Assembly: GCF_000744105.1 (NCBI RefSeq)
Contig: NZ_JQLH01000001.1
Coordinates: 1,674,001-1,738,000 of the forward strand
Length of the DNA: 64,000 nt
Source: Maribacter forsetii DSM 18668
GTDB taxonomy: Bacteria; Bacteroidota; Bacteroidia; Flavobacteriales; Flavobacteriaceae
Direction: 5' to 3'
Position numbers and translations under genes: made by a program. Of the stretch, positions 40,118-49,497 are shown piece after piece (position 1 is the first letter of the stretch; each line of letters opens with the position of its first letter). Under the pieces are notes generated by a model that ran no database searches, was not told the origin of the DNA, and was given only the letters and a program-made list of their open reading frames with translations.

Positions 40118-41347
40118 ATGCAGAATGAACAGGTAAAACCGAATTTTGAGTTTGTTGCCCTAATGGCTTCTTTAATGTCTATTGTAGCATTGACAATCGA
40201 TGCCATTTTACCTGCTATCGCAGATATTGGTGTGTCTATCAATAGCTTGGATCCAACCCAAAATCAGTTATTGGTGACAATGATTTTTTTAGGATTGGGA
40301 GTAGGGCAGTTGTTTTTTGGTCCATTATCAGATAGTCTTGGTAGAAAGCCCATTGTATACTTTGGGTTTACTGTTTTTTTAATTGCCAGTATCATTTGTT
40401 TGTTAGCGCCAAATCTTGAGGTAATGTTAGTTGGTCGTGTATTGCAGGGAATTGGTCTTTCTGCACCCAGAACTATAAGTATTTCTATAATTCGTGATAC
40501 CTACCGTGGGGATTACATGGCTAAAATTATGTCATTTGTTACAGCGTTCTTTATTCTTGTTCCTGTGGTGGCACCTGCTATTGGTAAAGCGGTAATGGGT
40601 ATTACGGGTTGGCAGGGTATTTTTTACATGCAATTGTTCTTTGCTCTGGTTGTAGGGATTTGGTTTTATAAAAGACAAGAAGAAACCTTACATCCGGAAT
40701 ACAAAGTTCCTTTTTCTTTTCATGTTTTTATTAGAGGGACTAAAGAGATTTTTAAATACAAAGAAACCGTTTCGTGTACCATGATATCAGGATTGATTAC
40801 AGGATCTTTTCTTGTATATTTAAGTTCTGCTCAACATGTTTTTGAAGAGCTTTACGGGTTAACGGAAACATTCCCTTATGTGTTTGCCGGACTTGCGCTT
40901 TCAGTTGGGTTTTCTACTTTAATGAACGGTACGTTGGTATTGCGTTTTGGAATGCGGAATTTATCTTTTGCAGCGTTAGTAGCATTCACATTTATAGCCT
41001 TGTCATATAGTCTGTTATTTTTAGGGGCTAAAAATCCAAGTATTACTATTTTACTGATATTCTTATCACTGCAGTTTTTGTGTTTAGGATTTATTTGGGG
41101 AAATATGCGATCCATTGCAATGGAACCTATTGGTCATATTGCTGGTATTGGAGCAGCAATTACCGGATTCATCTCTACAATTCTCTCTATTCCAATTTCA
41201 ATTTTCGTGGGTAGCTTTATAGAAGATTCTGTTTGGGCACTTTTTGCTGGCTTGGGTGTATGCGGACTTATATCAGTGATTTTATTTATGACATTTAAAA
41301 CGCGTCCACTTTTTGCAAGTAATCGTGCTTTTTCAAATCAATCCTAA
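40118..41347 (+). CDS. Bcr/CflA-type MFS drug exporter
   Basis: 409-residue inner-membrane transporter with twelve predicted helices. Bcr/CflA hallmarks: DAILPAIADIGVSI after the first helix, GVGQLFFGPLSDSLGRKPIVYFG (motif A), LQGIGLSAPRTISISIIRD (motif B/C region) and PVVAPAIGKAVMGITGWQGIF. Family members export bicyclomycin, sulfonamides, chloramphenicol or cysteine by proton antiport; the substrate here is unknown. The start ATG keeps helix 1 intact. Confidence 0.92.
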   Translation: MQNEQVKPNFEFVALMASLMSIVALTIDAILPAIADIGVSINSLDPTQNQLLVTMIFLGLGVGQLFFGPLSDSLGRKPIVYFGFTVFLIASIICLLAPNLEVMLVGRVLQGIGLSAPRTISISIIRDTYRGDYMAKIMSFVTAFFILVPVVAPAIGKAVMGITGWQGIFYMQLFFALVVGIWFYKRQEETLHPEYKVPFSFHVFIRGTKEIFKYKETVSCTMISGLITGSFLVYLSSAQHVFEELYGLTETFPYVFAGLALSVGFSTLMNGTLVLRFGMRNLSFAALVAFTFIALSYSLLFLGAKNPSITILLIFLSLQFLCLGFIWGNMRSIAMEPIGHIAGIGAAITGFISTILSIPISIFVGSFIEDSVWALFAGLGVCGLISVILFMTFKTRPLFASNRAFSNQS

Positions 41348-41395
41348 TATTTTTTTGTCTTAATTTACGAAGTAGTCTATGTTTTGAAAAAAATA

Positions 41396-41437
41396 AAAAT
41401 CCATCAAACTCCAATTTATACGGGTTTGATGGATTTT
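41396..41437. terminator. Bidirectional terminator between MFS gene and acs
   Basis: Perfect 14-bp stem AAAATCCATCAAAC / GTTTGATGGATTTT with a 14-base loop lies between the convergent genes. Confidence 0.82.
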
Positions 41438-41469
41438 AAATTAAACAGTGCTATAAATTGAATTCTTGA

Positions 41470-43377
41470 TTACAGCGAATTATCCATGATTTCTTGAACA
41501 ATTTCCGGATTTAGTAACGTACTGGTATCTCCTAAATTACTTGTATCATTACTCGCGATTTTACGTAATATTCTACGCATGATTTTACCGCTTCGCGTTT
41601 TAGGAAGTCCAGATACGAACTGAATTTTATCCAATTTTGCAATAGGACCAACAAGTTCGGTAATCTGTTGGTTGATTTCTTTTCTTAAGTTATCGCGATC
41701 TCTACTTTCACCTGTTTCTTTTAGAATAACATATCCGTAAAGAGCATTTCCTTTTACATCATGAGGGAAACCTACAATTGCGGATTCTGCCACTGCTGGG
41801 TGTTCGTTAATGGAATCTTCTATTGGTGCAGTACCTAAATTATGACCTGAAACTATGATGACATCATCTACACGACCAGTAATTCTGTAATATCCAACGG
41901 CATCTCTCAACGCGCCATCGCCTGTAAAATACATGTTTTCATATGCTGAAAAATAAGTGTCTCTGTAGCGGTCGTGGTTACCCCAAATAGTTCTGGCTAT
42001 AGATGGCCATGGGAATTTTACACATAGCCTGCCTTCTACTTGATTACCTTTTACTTCTTTTGCGTTTTCGTCCATTAACGCTGGTTGTATACCAATAAAT
42101 GGCAGCGTTGCATAAGTTGGAGTAGTAGGGGTTACGTAAGGTATAGGGGTGATCATAATACCACCGGTTTCTGTTTGCCACCACGTATCTACAATAGGGC
42201 TATTCTTTTTGCCAACATTATTATTGTACCAATGCCATGCTTCTTCATTGATAGGTTCGCCTACAGATCCTAAAACTTTAAGGCTGGATAAATCATGTTT
42301 TTCAACAAAATCCAAACTTTCTTTACCTAGCGCTCTAATAGCTGTTGGCGCGGTATAAAATTGATTTACTTTGTGTTTTTCAACAACTTCCCAAAAACGA
42401 CCAAAATCCGGATAGGAGGGAACTCCTTCAAACATTAAAGTAGTTGCTCCATTTGCTAATGGTCCATAGACAATATACGAATGTCCGGTAATCCAACCGA
42501 TATCCGCAGTGCACCAATACACATCATTTTCGGTATATTGAAATACGTTTTTAAAGGTGTAGGCTGTATATACCATGTAACCTGCGGTGGTATGCACCAT
42601 TCCTTTTGGGGTTCCGGTAGAACCTGAAGTGTATAGTATAAATAACGGGTCTTCAGCATCCATAACCTCAGCTACACAATCTGCATAGGCTTCATCTAAC
42701 AATGGTTGTAGCCATTTGTCCCTACCTTCTAACATATCAATTTTAGATTTGGTACGTTTTACGACCAGCACATTTGCAACTCCTGGACAACCTTCCAAAG
42801 CTTTATCAACAATGCCTTTTAGATCTATTGATTTGTTTCCTCTATAAGAACCATCTGATGTCAATACAACCTTACAGTCAGAATCATTGATACGCGTTGC
42901 TAATGCATGAGATGAAAACCCTGCAAATACTACTGAATGTATAGCCCCAATACGCGCACATGCTAAAAGTGCCACAGATAATTCAGGAATCATAGGTAGA
43001 TAAATGCAAACACGATCACCTTTTTTGACCCCGTGGTCTAACAAAACATTTGCCATACGGCATACGCGTTCATGTAATTGCCTGTAGGTTATATGTTGTG
43101 CTTCTTCCTTTGGATTGTTAGGTTCAAAAATGATAGCTGTTTTATTTCCCCTTGTTGGTAAATGACGGTCTAAACAGTTTTCTGTTATATTCAGTTTAGC
43201 ACCTTCAAACCATTTTATCTCTGGTTTTTTAAAATCCCAAGTCAATACATTGTCCCATCGTTTACGCCAAACAAAATGCTCTTCAGCAATTTCTTCCCAA
43301 AAAGCTTCAGGATTACGAACCGATTTTCGATAGACTTGATAATATTCCTCTAGATGTTTAATGTGATAATTACTCAT
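41470..43377 (-). CDS. acs: Acetyl-CoA synthetase
   Basis: Activates acetate to acetyl-CoA through an acetyl-adenylate. About 635 residues from ATG 43377 (MSNYHIKHLEEYYQ); the frame extends to a TTG at 43401. ANL-superfamily motifs: YTSGSTGTPKGMVHTT (P-loop), WWQTETGG, YFTGDGALRD, GRVDDVIIVSGHNLGT, and the acetylation lysine in TRSGKIMRRILRKIA. It lies last in a DUF4212-symporter-acs run that forms an acetate uptake and activation module. Confidence 0.97.
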   Translation of the reverse strand: MSNYHIKHLEEYYQVYRKSVRNPEAFWEEIAEEHFVWRKRWDNVLTWDFKKPEIKWFEGAKLNITENCLDRHLPTRGNKTAIIFEPNNPKEEAQHITYRQLHERVCRMANVLLDHGVKKGDRVCIYLPMIPELSVALLACARIGAIHSVVFAGFSSHALATRINDSDCKVVLTSDGSYRGNKSIDLKGIVDKALEGCPGVANVLVVKRTKSKIDMLEGRDKWLQPLLDEAYADCVAEVMDAEDPLFILYTSGSTGTPKGMVHTTAGYMVYTAYTFKNVFQYTENDVYWCTADIGWITGHSYIVYGPLANGATTLMFEGVPSYPDFGRFWEVVEKHKVNQFYTAPTAIRALGKESLDFVEKHDLSSLKVLGSVGEPINEEAWHWYNNNVGKKNSPIVDTWWQTETGGIMITPIPYVTPTTPTYATLPFIGIQPALMDENAKEVKGNQVEGRLCVKFPWPSIARTIWGNHDRYRDTYFSAYENMYFTGDGALRDAVGYYRITGRVDDVIIVSGHNLGTAPIEDSINEHPAVAESAIVGFPHDVKGNALYGYVILKETGESRDRDNLRKEINQQITELVGPIAKLDKIQFVSGLPKTRSGKIMRRILRKIASNDTSNLGDTSTLLNPEIVQEIMDNSL

Positions 43378-43448
43378 GGTATGCGTTAATTTATTATACA
43401 AAGGTTGTTGAAGTCCTTTGGTTGTTGTTGAATGTTGATTTGTTTCTG

Positions 43449-45143
43449 TTAATGTCCCGTGGCTTCACCTGCGCCACTGGGTATTCTAATATTTTCTACA
43501 ATTTCTTGCACATCTTTAGGTGGTTCTGGTGTAAATTGAAGAACAATAATGGCTACAATAAAGTTAGCAATCATAGCGATACTACCAAAGCCTTCAGGCG
43601 AAATACCAAACCACCAATCATCAGGTGTTCCGCCACCAAACCAGCCGAATTTAAACTTGGTCATATAGAATAACATAAGAACTATACCTACTACCATTCC
43701 ACTAATGGCTCCTTCTTTATTCATTTTTTTATAAAATATACCTAGTACAATGGCAGGGAAGAATGATGCAGCTGCCAAACCAAATGCCAGTGCCACTACT
43801 GCGGCTACAAAACCTGGCGGATTAATACCAAAGTACCCTGCAATAACTACTGCTACCGTTGCGGCACCTCTTGCTACCCACAATTCTGCTTTGTCAGAAA
43901 TATTCGGTTTAAACACTTTCTTTACTAAATCATGAGAAACCGATGCAGAAATCACTAATAATAAACCTGCTGCTGTTGAAAGTGCTGCTGCTAATCCTCC
44001 TGCTGCAACCAAAGCAATTACCCAGGCAGGTAGATCTGCAATTTCAGGATTTGCCAATACCATAATATCGTTATCAATGGTCAATTCATTTTTAGATGCA
44101 TCTGCTACATACTGAATTTTACCATCCTCATTCTTATCATCGAAAGAAAGGAGTCCTGTTTCTTCCCAGTTTTTAAACCAAACCGGCATACTTGAGTATT
44201 CTTCATTACTTACCGTATTAATTAAATTGGTCTTTGCAAAAACAGAAACGGCAGGTGCCGTAGTGTATAGAATAGCGATTAACAGTAAAGCCAACCCGGC
44301 AGATTTTCTAGCGTCTTTTACTTTTTTAACGGTGAAGAACCTAACGATTACGTGTGGTAATCCTGCGGTACCGACCATTAAGGCTAAGGTGATGGCAAAA
44401 ATATCGGTAACGGATTTAGAGCCATCGGTGTATTCGTTAAACCCTAGTTCTGTTGATAATCCATCTAACTTATCCAAAAGAAAAGTGCCAGAGCCATCAT
44501 TAAGAGTTGCGCCCATGCCCAATTGCGGAATAGGGTTTCCGGTCATTTGAATCGATATGAAAATTGCGGGAACCATAAAGGCAAAAATCAAAACACAGTA
44601 CTGTGCTACTTGTGTATAGGTAATACCTTTCATTCCTCCTAAAACGGCATAAAACAAAACGATAATCATACCAATGATAACACCTGTATTGATTTCTACT
44701 TGTAGAAACCTTGAGAATACTACCCCAACACCTCGCATTTGACCCGCAACATATGTGAAGGAAACAATCAATGCGCAGATTACTGCAACAATACGTGCAG
44801 TTTTTGAATAGTATCTATCACCTATAAAGTCTGGTACGGTGAATTTACCAAATTTTCTTAGGTATGGGGCTAGCAGTAATGCCAGTAGTACATAACCGCC
44901 TGTCCAACCCATAAGATATACGGAACCATCATAGCCGGCAAAGGATATTATTCCTGCCATAGAAATAAACGAAGCAGCAGACATCCAATCGGCTGCCGTT
45001 GCCATACCGTTAGCAAGTGGTGATACTCCGCCACCAGCAACATAAAAGTCCTTGGTAGATCCGGCTCTAGACCAGATTGCAATTCCGATATAGAGAGCGA
45101 AGGTGAGTCCTACTAAAATATACGTCCAAGTTTGAACACTCAT
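43449..45143 (-). CDS. Sodium:solute symporter (ActP-like SSS family)
   Basis: 564 residues with about thirteen membrane helices of the SSS family. Signature stretches are YVAGGGVSPLANGMATAADWMSAASF near 33-58, MGWTGGYVLLALLLAPYLRKFG, QYCVLIFAF and AAALSTAAGLLLVISASVSHD. This is the subfamily that occurs with a DUF4212 small subunit and acs. An acetate or propionate substrate is inferred from context. An acidic loop (LSFDDKNEDGKIQY) at about 325-345 looks like a Ca-binding EF-hand-like sequence (DKNEDGKI). Confidence 0.9.
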   Translation of the reverse strand: MSVQTWTYILVGLTFALYIGIAIWSRAGSTKDFYVAGGGVSPLANGMATAADWMSAASFISMAGIISFAGYDGSVYLMGWTGGYVLLALLLAPYLRKFGKFTVPDFIGDRYYSKTARIVAVICALIVSFTYVAGQMRGVGVVFSRFLQVEINTGVIIGMIIVLFYAVLGGMKGITYTQVAQYCVLIFAFMVPAIFISIQMTGNPIPQLGMGATLNDGSGTFLLDKLDGLSTELGFNEYTDGSKSVTDIFAITLALMVGTAGLPHVIVRFFTVKKVKDARKSAGLALLLIAILYTTAPAVSVFAKTNLINTVSNEEYSSMPVWFKNWEETGLLSFDDKNEDGKIQYVADASKNELTIDNDIMVLANPEIADLPAWVIALVAAGGLAAALSTAAGLLLVISASVSHDLVKKVFKPNISDKAELWVARGAATVAVVIAGYFGINPPGFVAAVVALAFGLAAASFFPAIVLGIFYKKMNKEGAISGMVVGIVLMLFYMTKFKFGWFGGGTPDDWWFGISPEGFGSIAMIANFIVAIIVLQFTPEPPKDVQEIVENIRIPSGAGEATGH

Positions 45144-45176
45144 AAGTTGGTTTTTTGGTGGTTAATGGTTGTGTTG

Positions 45177-45437
45177 TTATTCGTCGTATCCGTATTTCTT
45201 ATCCAATTTGTTCATGAGTCTTACATAAACAAAAATCAGAATAACAAATACATAAATAGAACCTTGTTGTGCAAACCAAAAACCTAGTTTAAAACCACCA
45301 ATTTTTATGGCATCTAAAGATTCTTTAAATAATATACCCGCACCAAAAGAAACGATAAACCAAATAGCTAATAAAATGAACAAGTACCTGACATTTTCTT
45401 TCCAATAAGCCGACGCTTTCTTTTGTTTATCTGACAT
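45177..45437 (-). CDS. DUF4212 small membrane subunit of the symporter
   Basis: About 86 residues from ATG 45437 (MSDKQKKASAYWKENVRYLF); nine further codons up to ATG 45464 are possible but less conserved. Two membrane helices (about 18-38 and 51-73) and a short charged tail (LMNKLDKKYGYDE). The KASAYWKENVR start is characteristic of DUF4212 proteins that pair with SSS symporters. It is immediately upstream of the symporter, as usual. Confidence 0.9.
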   Translation of the reverse strand: MSDKQKKASAYWKENVRYLFILLAIWFIVSFGAGILFKESLDAIKIGGFKLGFWFAQQGSIYVFVILIFVYVRLMNKLDKKYGYDE

Positions 45438-45570
45438 GTCTATTTTGGTTTTAATGAAGTCCATTTCCTAAAGGTTGATTTAAGGAAACTTTAATTAAAA
45501 ATTAGTGTGTTGCAGGGGTGAATATCTGCTTATTTGATTCTCGATTATCGAGTAAATTAGGTAAAAAACT

Positions 45571-46647
45571 TTAATTGGGTATGAACAATACTCCACTTGA
45601 AGAATCTTTTTTTGCTCCAGTTACCGATGAAAGTACATTTGTTAATTGCTCCACTCTCAATACACCCATTAATGCAAATACCAAAGCTTCTTTAAATTCA
45701 ATGATTATTTTTTCTGGTACAACTACTTTTGTCTTTGCGCCTAATTTTTCTTGTAGTGTTTCTATTAAAAATGAATTGAGTGCGCCACCGCCTGTTACTA
45801 ATAATTGTTGGTCTTTATTTATAAAATTTAATTGAATCTGTTGAGCCACTTTATCACATATATGATGAATGCTGGTGTGTAATAAATTTTCAATGGTACC
45901 ATCTGTATCTTCAACAATGGGCACCACTTCTTCTAAAAACCACTCATAACCTATAGATTTTGGGTGTGGTAACAGATAATATTCAAGATTATTTAACCGC
46001 TCTAGCATTTCTGTATGTATAATCCCAGAACGTGCTAGATTTCCGCCTTCATCATATTCTAAATCAACCTTTCTGGTAATATAATTTAGAATCATATTTG
46101 CCAAACCAATGTCGTAGGCTATTCTCTTATCTTTTACTTCAAAAGAGATATTACTGATTCCTCCTAAATTTAGGCAAAATTCATATTCATTAAAAAACAT
46201 ACGGTCACCAATAGGCACCAATGGCGCTCCTTGTCCACCAAGTGCTAAATCATTTGTTCTAAAATCTGCTATGACCTTAATTCCTGTAGCATTTGCTAAA
46301 TGTTGACCAGAACCTACTTGAAACGTAAGTCCCATTTCTGGTCGGTGATGTGTGGTATGACCGTGACTTGCTATGTAGTCTACATCTAATTTGTTCTCGT
46401 TTATGAATATTGAGGTTTGCTCACCTAGCCACGTACCGTATGTGTTATGTAATTCAATTAGTTTTTCTGCGGATAAACTAATAGCATTTTTTAAGGTGTT
46501 CAGCATTTCTGAAGAATACTTAACACTTTTAGTTTTTTTAATATCAAACTGCCATACATCATTTTTCTCCCAAATGTGACAATATGCTAAGTCAAGACCA
46601 TCTAATGATGTGCCAGACATAAGACCGATGATTTTATATGTTTTCAT
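45571..46647 (-). CDS. anmK: Anhydro-N-acetylmuramic acid kinase
   Basis: Converts 1,6-anhydroMurNAc to MurNAc-6-phosphate in peptidoglycan recycling. 358 residues of the sugar-kinase fold: GLMSGTSLDGLDLAYC at the start (phosphate-binding), ASHGHTTHHRPEMGLTFQVGSG, DFRTNDLALGGQGAPLVPIGD, LNLGGISNISF and LLVTGGGALNSFL. It is the last gene of the minus-strand recycling run, 25 bp after nagZ. Its product is the substrate of MurQ, encoded divergently. Confidence 0.96.
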   Translation of the reverse strand: MKTYKIIGLMSGTSLDGLDLAYCHIWEKNDVWQFDIKKTKSVKYSSEMLNTLKNAISLSAEKLIELHNTYGTWLGEQTSIFINENKLDVDYIASHGHTTHHRPEMGLTFQVGSGQHLANATGIKVIADFRTNDLALGGQGAPLVPIGDRMFFNEYEFCLNLGGISNISFEVKDKRIAYDIGLANMILNYITRKVDLEYDEGGNLARSGIIHTEMLERLNNLEYYLLPHPKSIGYEWFLEEVVPIVEDTDGTIENLLHTSIHHICDKVAQQIQLNFINKDQQLLVTGGGALNSFLIETLQEKLGAKTKVVVPEKIIIEFKEALVFALMGVLRVEQLTNVLSSVTGAKKDSSSGVLFIPN

Positions 46648-46672
46648 TTGGTTGATTTTTTAATATAATGGA

Positions 46673-48229
46673 TTAGCTCAATGATACCGGTAATTTCCCT
46701 TTTGCTTCAAGTTTGCCTAAAAAATGCTCAGTTGCCGCATCTTGAAACTCTTTAAAATTCTGATATGCGATTACCGTTGCGGTTGTTTTTTCGGTTTTCA
46801 AAAACTTCAATGCATACGGATTGCCGAAATGATACAATACAATATTTTTAGAGGCGATCAGTTCGTTTATGAAATAGATTTCTTCATCAAAGAACCCGAA
46901 TTTATTCGTCGGTTTTATTTGTGGGGGAGTCAAAAGCAAAAGAATTTCAGTTTCGTTCTTAACTTCCTTTTTCATCTCTACAATGTTTTCTAAGATATCT
47001 TGTTTAGATTGGTCCGTCCCAAATCTTTTAATGGTTAATGTGCAGAAATTCGATTCTTTAAAATTTGCAATATCCTCGCTAGAACCATGATGCAGTGTAA
47101 GTGATTGTTCAGCTATTCTTCTATTTAGAGAAGAAGGGTCCGTTAATTTTATTTCTAAACTCTCTTCGATAATTGCCTTTTCTTTTAGCCTCCAAATACG
47201 CTCAATACTTTTATTTATTTGTTTTTCAGATGCATTTTGTAAGATGAATTGTATTCCTTCTTCAATATGTTCGGCAAAGCATAGTACGTCGTTACCGGCA
47301 TTAAAGGAAAGCCATTCTAGTTCACCCTTTGTTGGATAATTTTTAGATACGGCATGCATATTTAAAGCATCGGATATTACAACACCGTCAAAACCCATTT
47401 CATTTCGTAATACTCCTGTTATAATATCTTTGTTTATGCTTGAAGGTAATTCTGGACTAGTGGTAAAAGCGGGGACGGATAAATGCCCTGCCATGACCGA
47501 ATCTACACCTTTGTCAATTAATATTTGAAAAGGATACAATTCATTTTCAAGTAAATCTTTTTTCGATTTATCTATAACAGGTAAGCCCAAATGCGAATCT
47601 GTAGCGGTGTCCCCATGACCCGGAAAATGTTTAATGCTTGTAAGCACGTTTTCGCTTTGTGTTCCTTTTACATAAGCAGTCGCCATGGTAACTACATTGT
47701 GCTTGTTGTCACCAAAAGAACGATAACCAATAACAGGATTGTTAGGATTAACGTTGACATCAACTACGGGAGAAAGATTCCAATGAATACCCGCAGCTTT
47801 ACAGTCTTTTGCTATCTGCTTACCAACTTCAAATACTAAATCTTTATTTTCTGTATTTGCCCCTAAGGTTATGGCATATGGATATTGAGGCGTATTTTCT
47901 ATTCTCATTGCCAATCCCCATTCGGCATCAATAGAAATCAATAGGGGGTATGTTGCCGCTTTTTGATATCTCTTGATGAGGTTTCTTAAGGTGTCAAAGC
48001 TATTTTTATTGACAACTATTTTCTTCTTGCCTTCAAAATTGGTAGCCGCACTTGCCCTGGAGTGAAAAAAGCATAGACTGCCAACGTGGTGCTCAGAAAT
48101 CAGTTTTTCTAATTTCTGAATTTCTTCTTCTGTATCATTAATAAAAGCTGCAGGCATAAAAAGCTGTCCCACTTTTTCAATCAAAGAGAGTTTTTCTATA
48201 GCTTCTTTTGTAGGTATCATATTATTCAT
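46673..48229 (-). CDS. nagZ: Glycoside hydrolase family 3 beta-N-acetylglucosaminidase (NagZ-like)
   Basis: 518 residues. The GH3 TIM-barrel has KVGQLFMPAAF, LLISIDAEWGLAMR, the NagZ His/Asp-loop signature KHFPGHGDTATDSHLGLP, and the nucleophile in GVVISDALNMHAVS. A C-terminal domain (about 365-518) makes it larger than the single-domain NagZ of enterobacteria (about 340). It would remove GlcNAc from GlcNAc-anhydroMurNAc peptides. No signal peptide is seen, so a cytosolic role with AmpG is expected. It overlaps ampG by 8 bases. Confidence 0.93.
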   Translation of the reverse strand: MNNMIPTKEAIEKLSLIEKVGQLFMPAAFINDTEEEIQKLEKLISEHHVGSLCFFHSRASAATNFEGKKKIVVNKNSFDTLRNLIKRYQKAATYPLLISIDAEWGLAMRIENTPQYPYAITLGANTENKDLVFEVGKQIAKDCKAAGIHWNLSPVVDVNVNPNNPVIGYRSFGDNKHNVVTMATAYVKGTQSENVLTSIKHFPGHGDTATDSHLGLPVIDKSKKDLLENELYPFQILIDKGVDSVMAGHLSVPAFTTSPELPSSINKDIITGVLRNEMGFDGVVISDALNMHAVSKNYPTKGELEWLSFNAGNDVLCFAEHIEEGIQFILQNASEKQINKSIERIWRLKEKAIIEESLEIKLTDPSSLNRRIAEQSLTLHHGSSEDIANFKESNFCTLTIKRFGTDQSKQDILENIVEMKKEVKNETEILLLLTPPQIKPTNKFGFFDEEIYFINELIASKNIVLYHFGNPYALKFLKTEKTTATVIAYQNFKEFQDAATEHFLGKLEAKGKLPVSLS

Positions 48230-49496
48230 TGGGAAGTGTTGTTTTTTTGCCGAAATCTGCCGGATAAGAAATGAATTTTAATAAGAATAATGCTGGCAAA
48301 GCAGCAATTACGACCCACACAAAGAAGCCATCATAGCCTAGCCATTGTTGAATATAGCCGCTTATCATACCCGGTAACATCATTCCTAATGCCATAAAGC
48401 CTGTGGCAATGGCATAATGAGATGTTTTAGACTTGCCATCTGCAATGTAAATGAGGTACATTAAAAAGGCGGCAAAACCGAATCCGTAACCGAACTTTTC
48501 AAAAATTACGGTTGCCGTTACGGCATAAATATTTGTTGTATTGGTGATTGCCAATACAGCATACAAAATGTTTGGTAGGTTTAATGAAAGCACCATTGGT
48601 AGCATCCACTTTTTTAATCCGTCCCTTGAAATTAAAATGCCTCCTAGAATACCTCCAATGGAAAGAAAAATAACTCCTGCTGTGCCAAAAATGGTTCCTA
48701 GCTGTTCTGTAGAATATCCTAGCCCTCCTTTATCAGGGGAATCCAGCAAAAAAGGAGATGTCATTTTTACCAATTGCGATTCTCCTAAACGATAGGTTAG
48801 AATAAAGGCTAAAGCAATGCCTATACCTGGTTTTTTAAAGAATGAAGCAAATACTTCTAAGAAACCTGCGGGTTTTTCTTTTTCTTCGTTGCTTTCAGAT
48901 TCATATTTTGGAGTGACGAAAAAGTTGGCAATGGTCATAATGAGCATTAAAAAAGCTGCTGCCGACATGGTTACGCTCCAAGCTTTGGTATTGTCTCCAT
49001 ATTTATTTTCTAAAAATCCTGCTAACACAACTATCAACCCTTCGCCTGTTACCATGGCAAGACGATAGAAGGTACTTCTCATTCCAACAAAAAAAGATTG
49101 TTTCTTTTCGGTAAGACCTAACATGTAATATCCATCTGAAGCAATATCATTTGTTGCAGAAGCAAAAGCTGCCATCCAAAAACAGGCTAATGATGAAACG
49201 AAGAACATGTTGGTGGGTAGAGTGAGTCCAACACCTAACAAGGCGATGGCAATTAGGAGCTGCATGCTCAAAAACCATTTACGCTTGGTACTTTTTAAAT
49301 CCACGAACGGACTCCATAATGGTTTTAATACCCAAGGTAAATAGAGAATACTGGTATATAGTCCAATATCTTCATTACTTACACCTAATTTCTTGTACAT
49401 GATTACAGATACGGTAACCACCAATACATAAGGTAAGCCCTGCGTGAAGTATAACACGGGTACCCATGCCCAAGCTCCTTTGTCTTTTTGTACCAT
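48222..49496 (-). CDS. ampG: AmpG-type muropeptide MFS transporter
   Basis: 424-residue twelve-helix MFS protein. AmpG-type sequence at the start (VPVLYFTQGLPYVLVV), SILYLPWVLKPLWSPFVDLKSTKR and SATNDIASDGYYMLGLTEKKQS. The position between the glycosidase-like gene and nagZ supports import of GlcNAc-anhydroMurNAc-peptides across the inner membrane. ATG 49496 follows the GH10-like stop by one base. Confidence 0.87.
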   Translation of the reverse strand: MVQKDKGAWAWVPVLYFTQGLPYVLVVTVSVIMYKKLGVSNEDIGLYTSILYLPWVLKPLWSPFVDLKSTKRKWFLSMQLLIAIALLGVGLTLPTNMFFVSSLACFWMAAFASATNDIASDGYYMLGLTEKKQSFFVGMRSTFYRLAMVTGEGLIVVLAGFLENKYGDNTKAWSVTMSAAAFLMLIMTIANFFVTPKYESESNEEKEKPAGFLEVFASFFKKPGIGIALAFILTYRLGESQLVKMTSPFLLDSPDKGGLGYSTEQLGTIFGTAGVIFLSIGGILGGILISRDGLKKWMLPMVLSLNLPNILYAVLAITNTTNIYAVTATVIFEKFGYGFGFAAFLMYLIYIADGKSKTSHYAIATGFMALGMMLPGMISGYIQQWLGYDGFFVWVVIAALPALFLLKFISYPADFGKKTTLPNE

Positions 49497-49497
49497 A

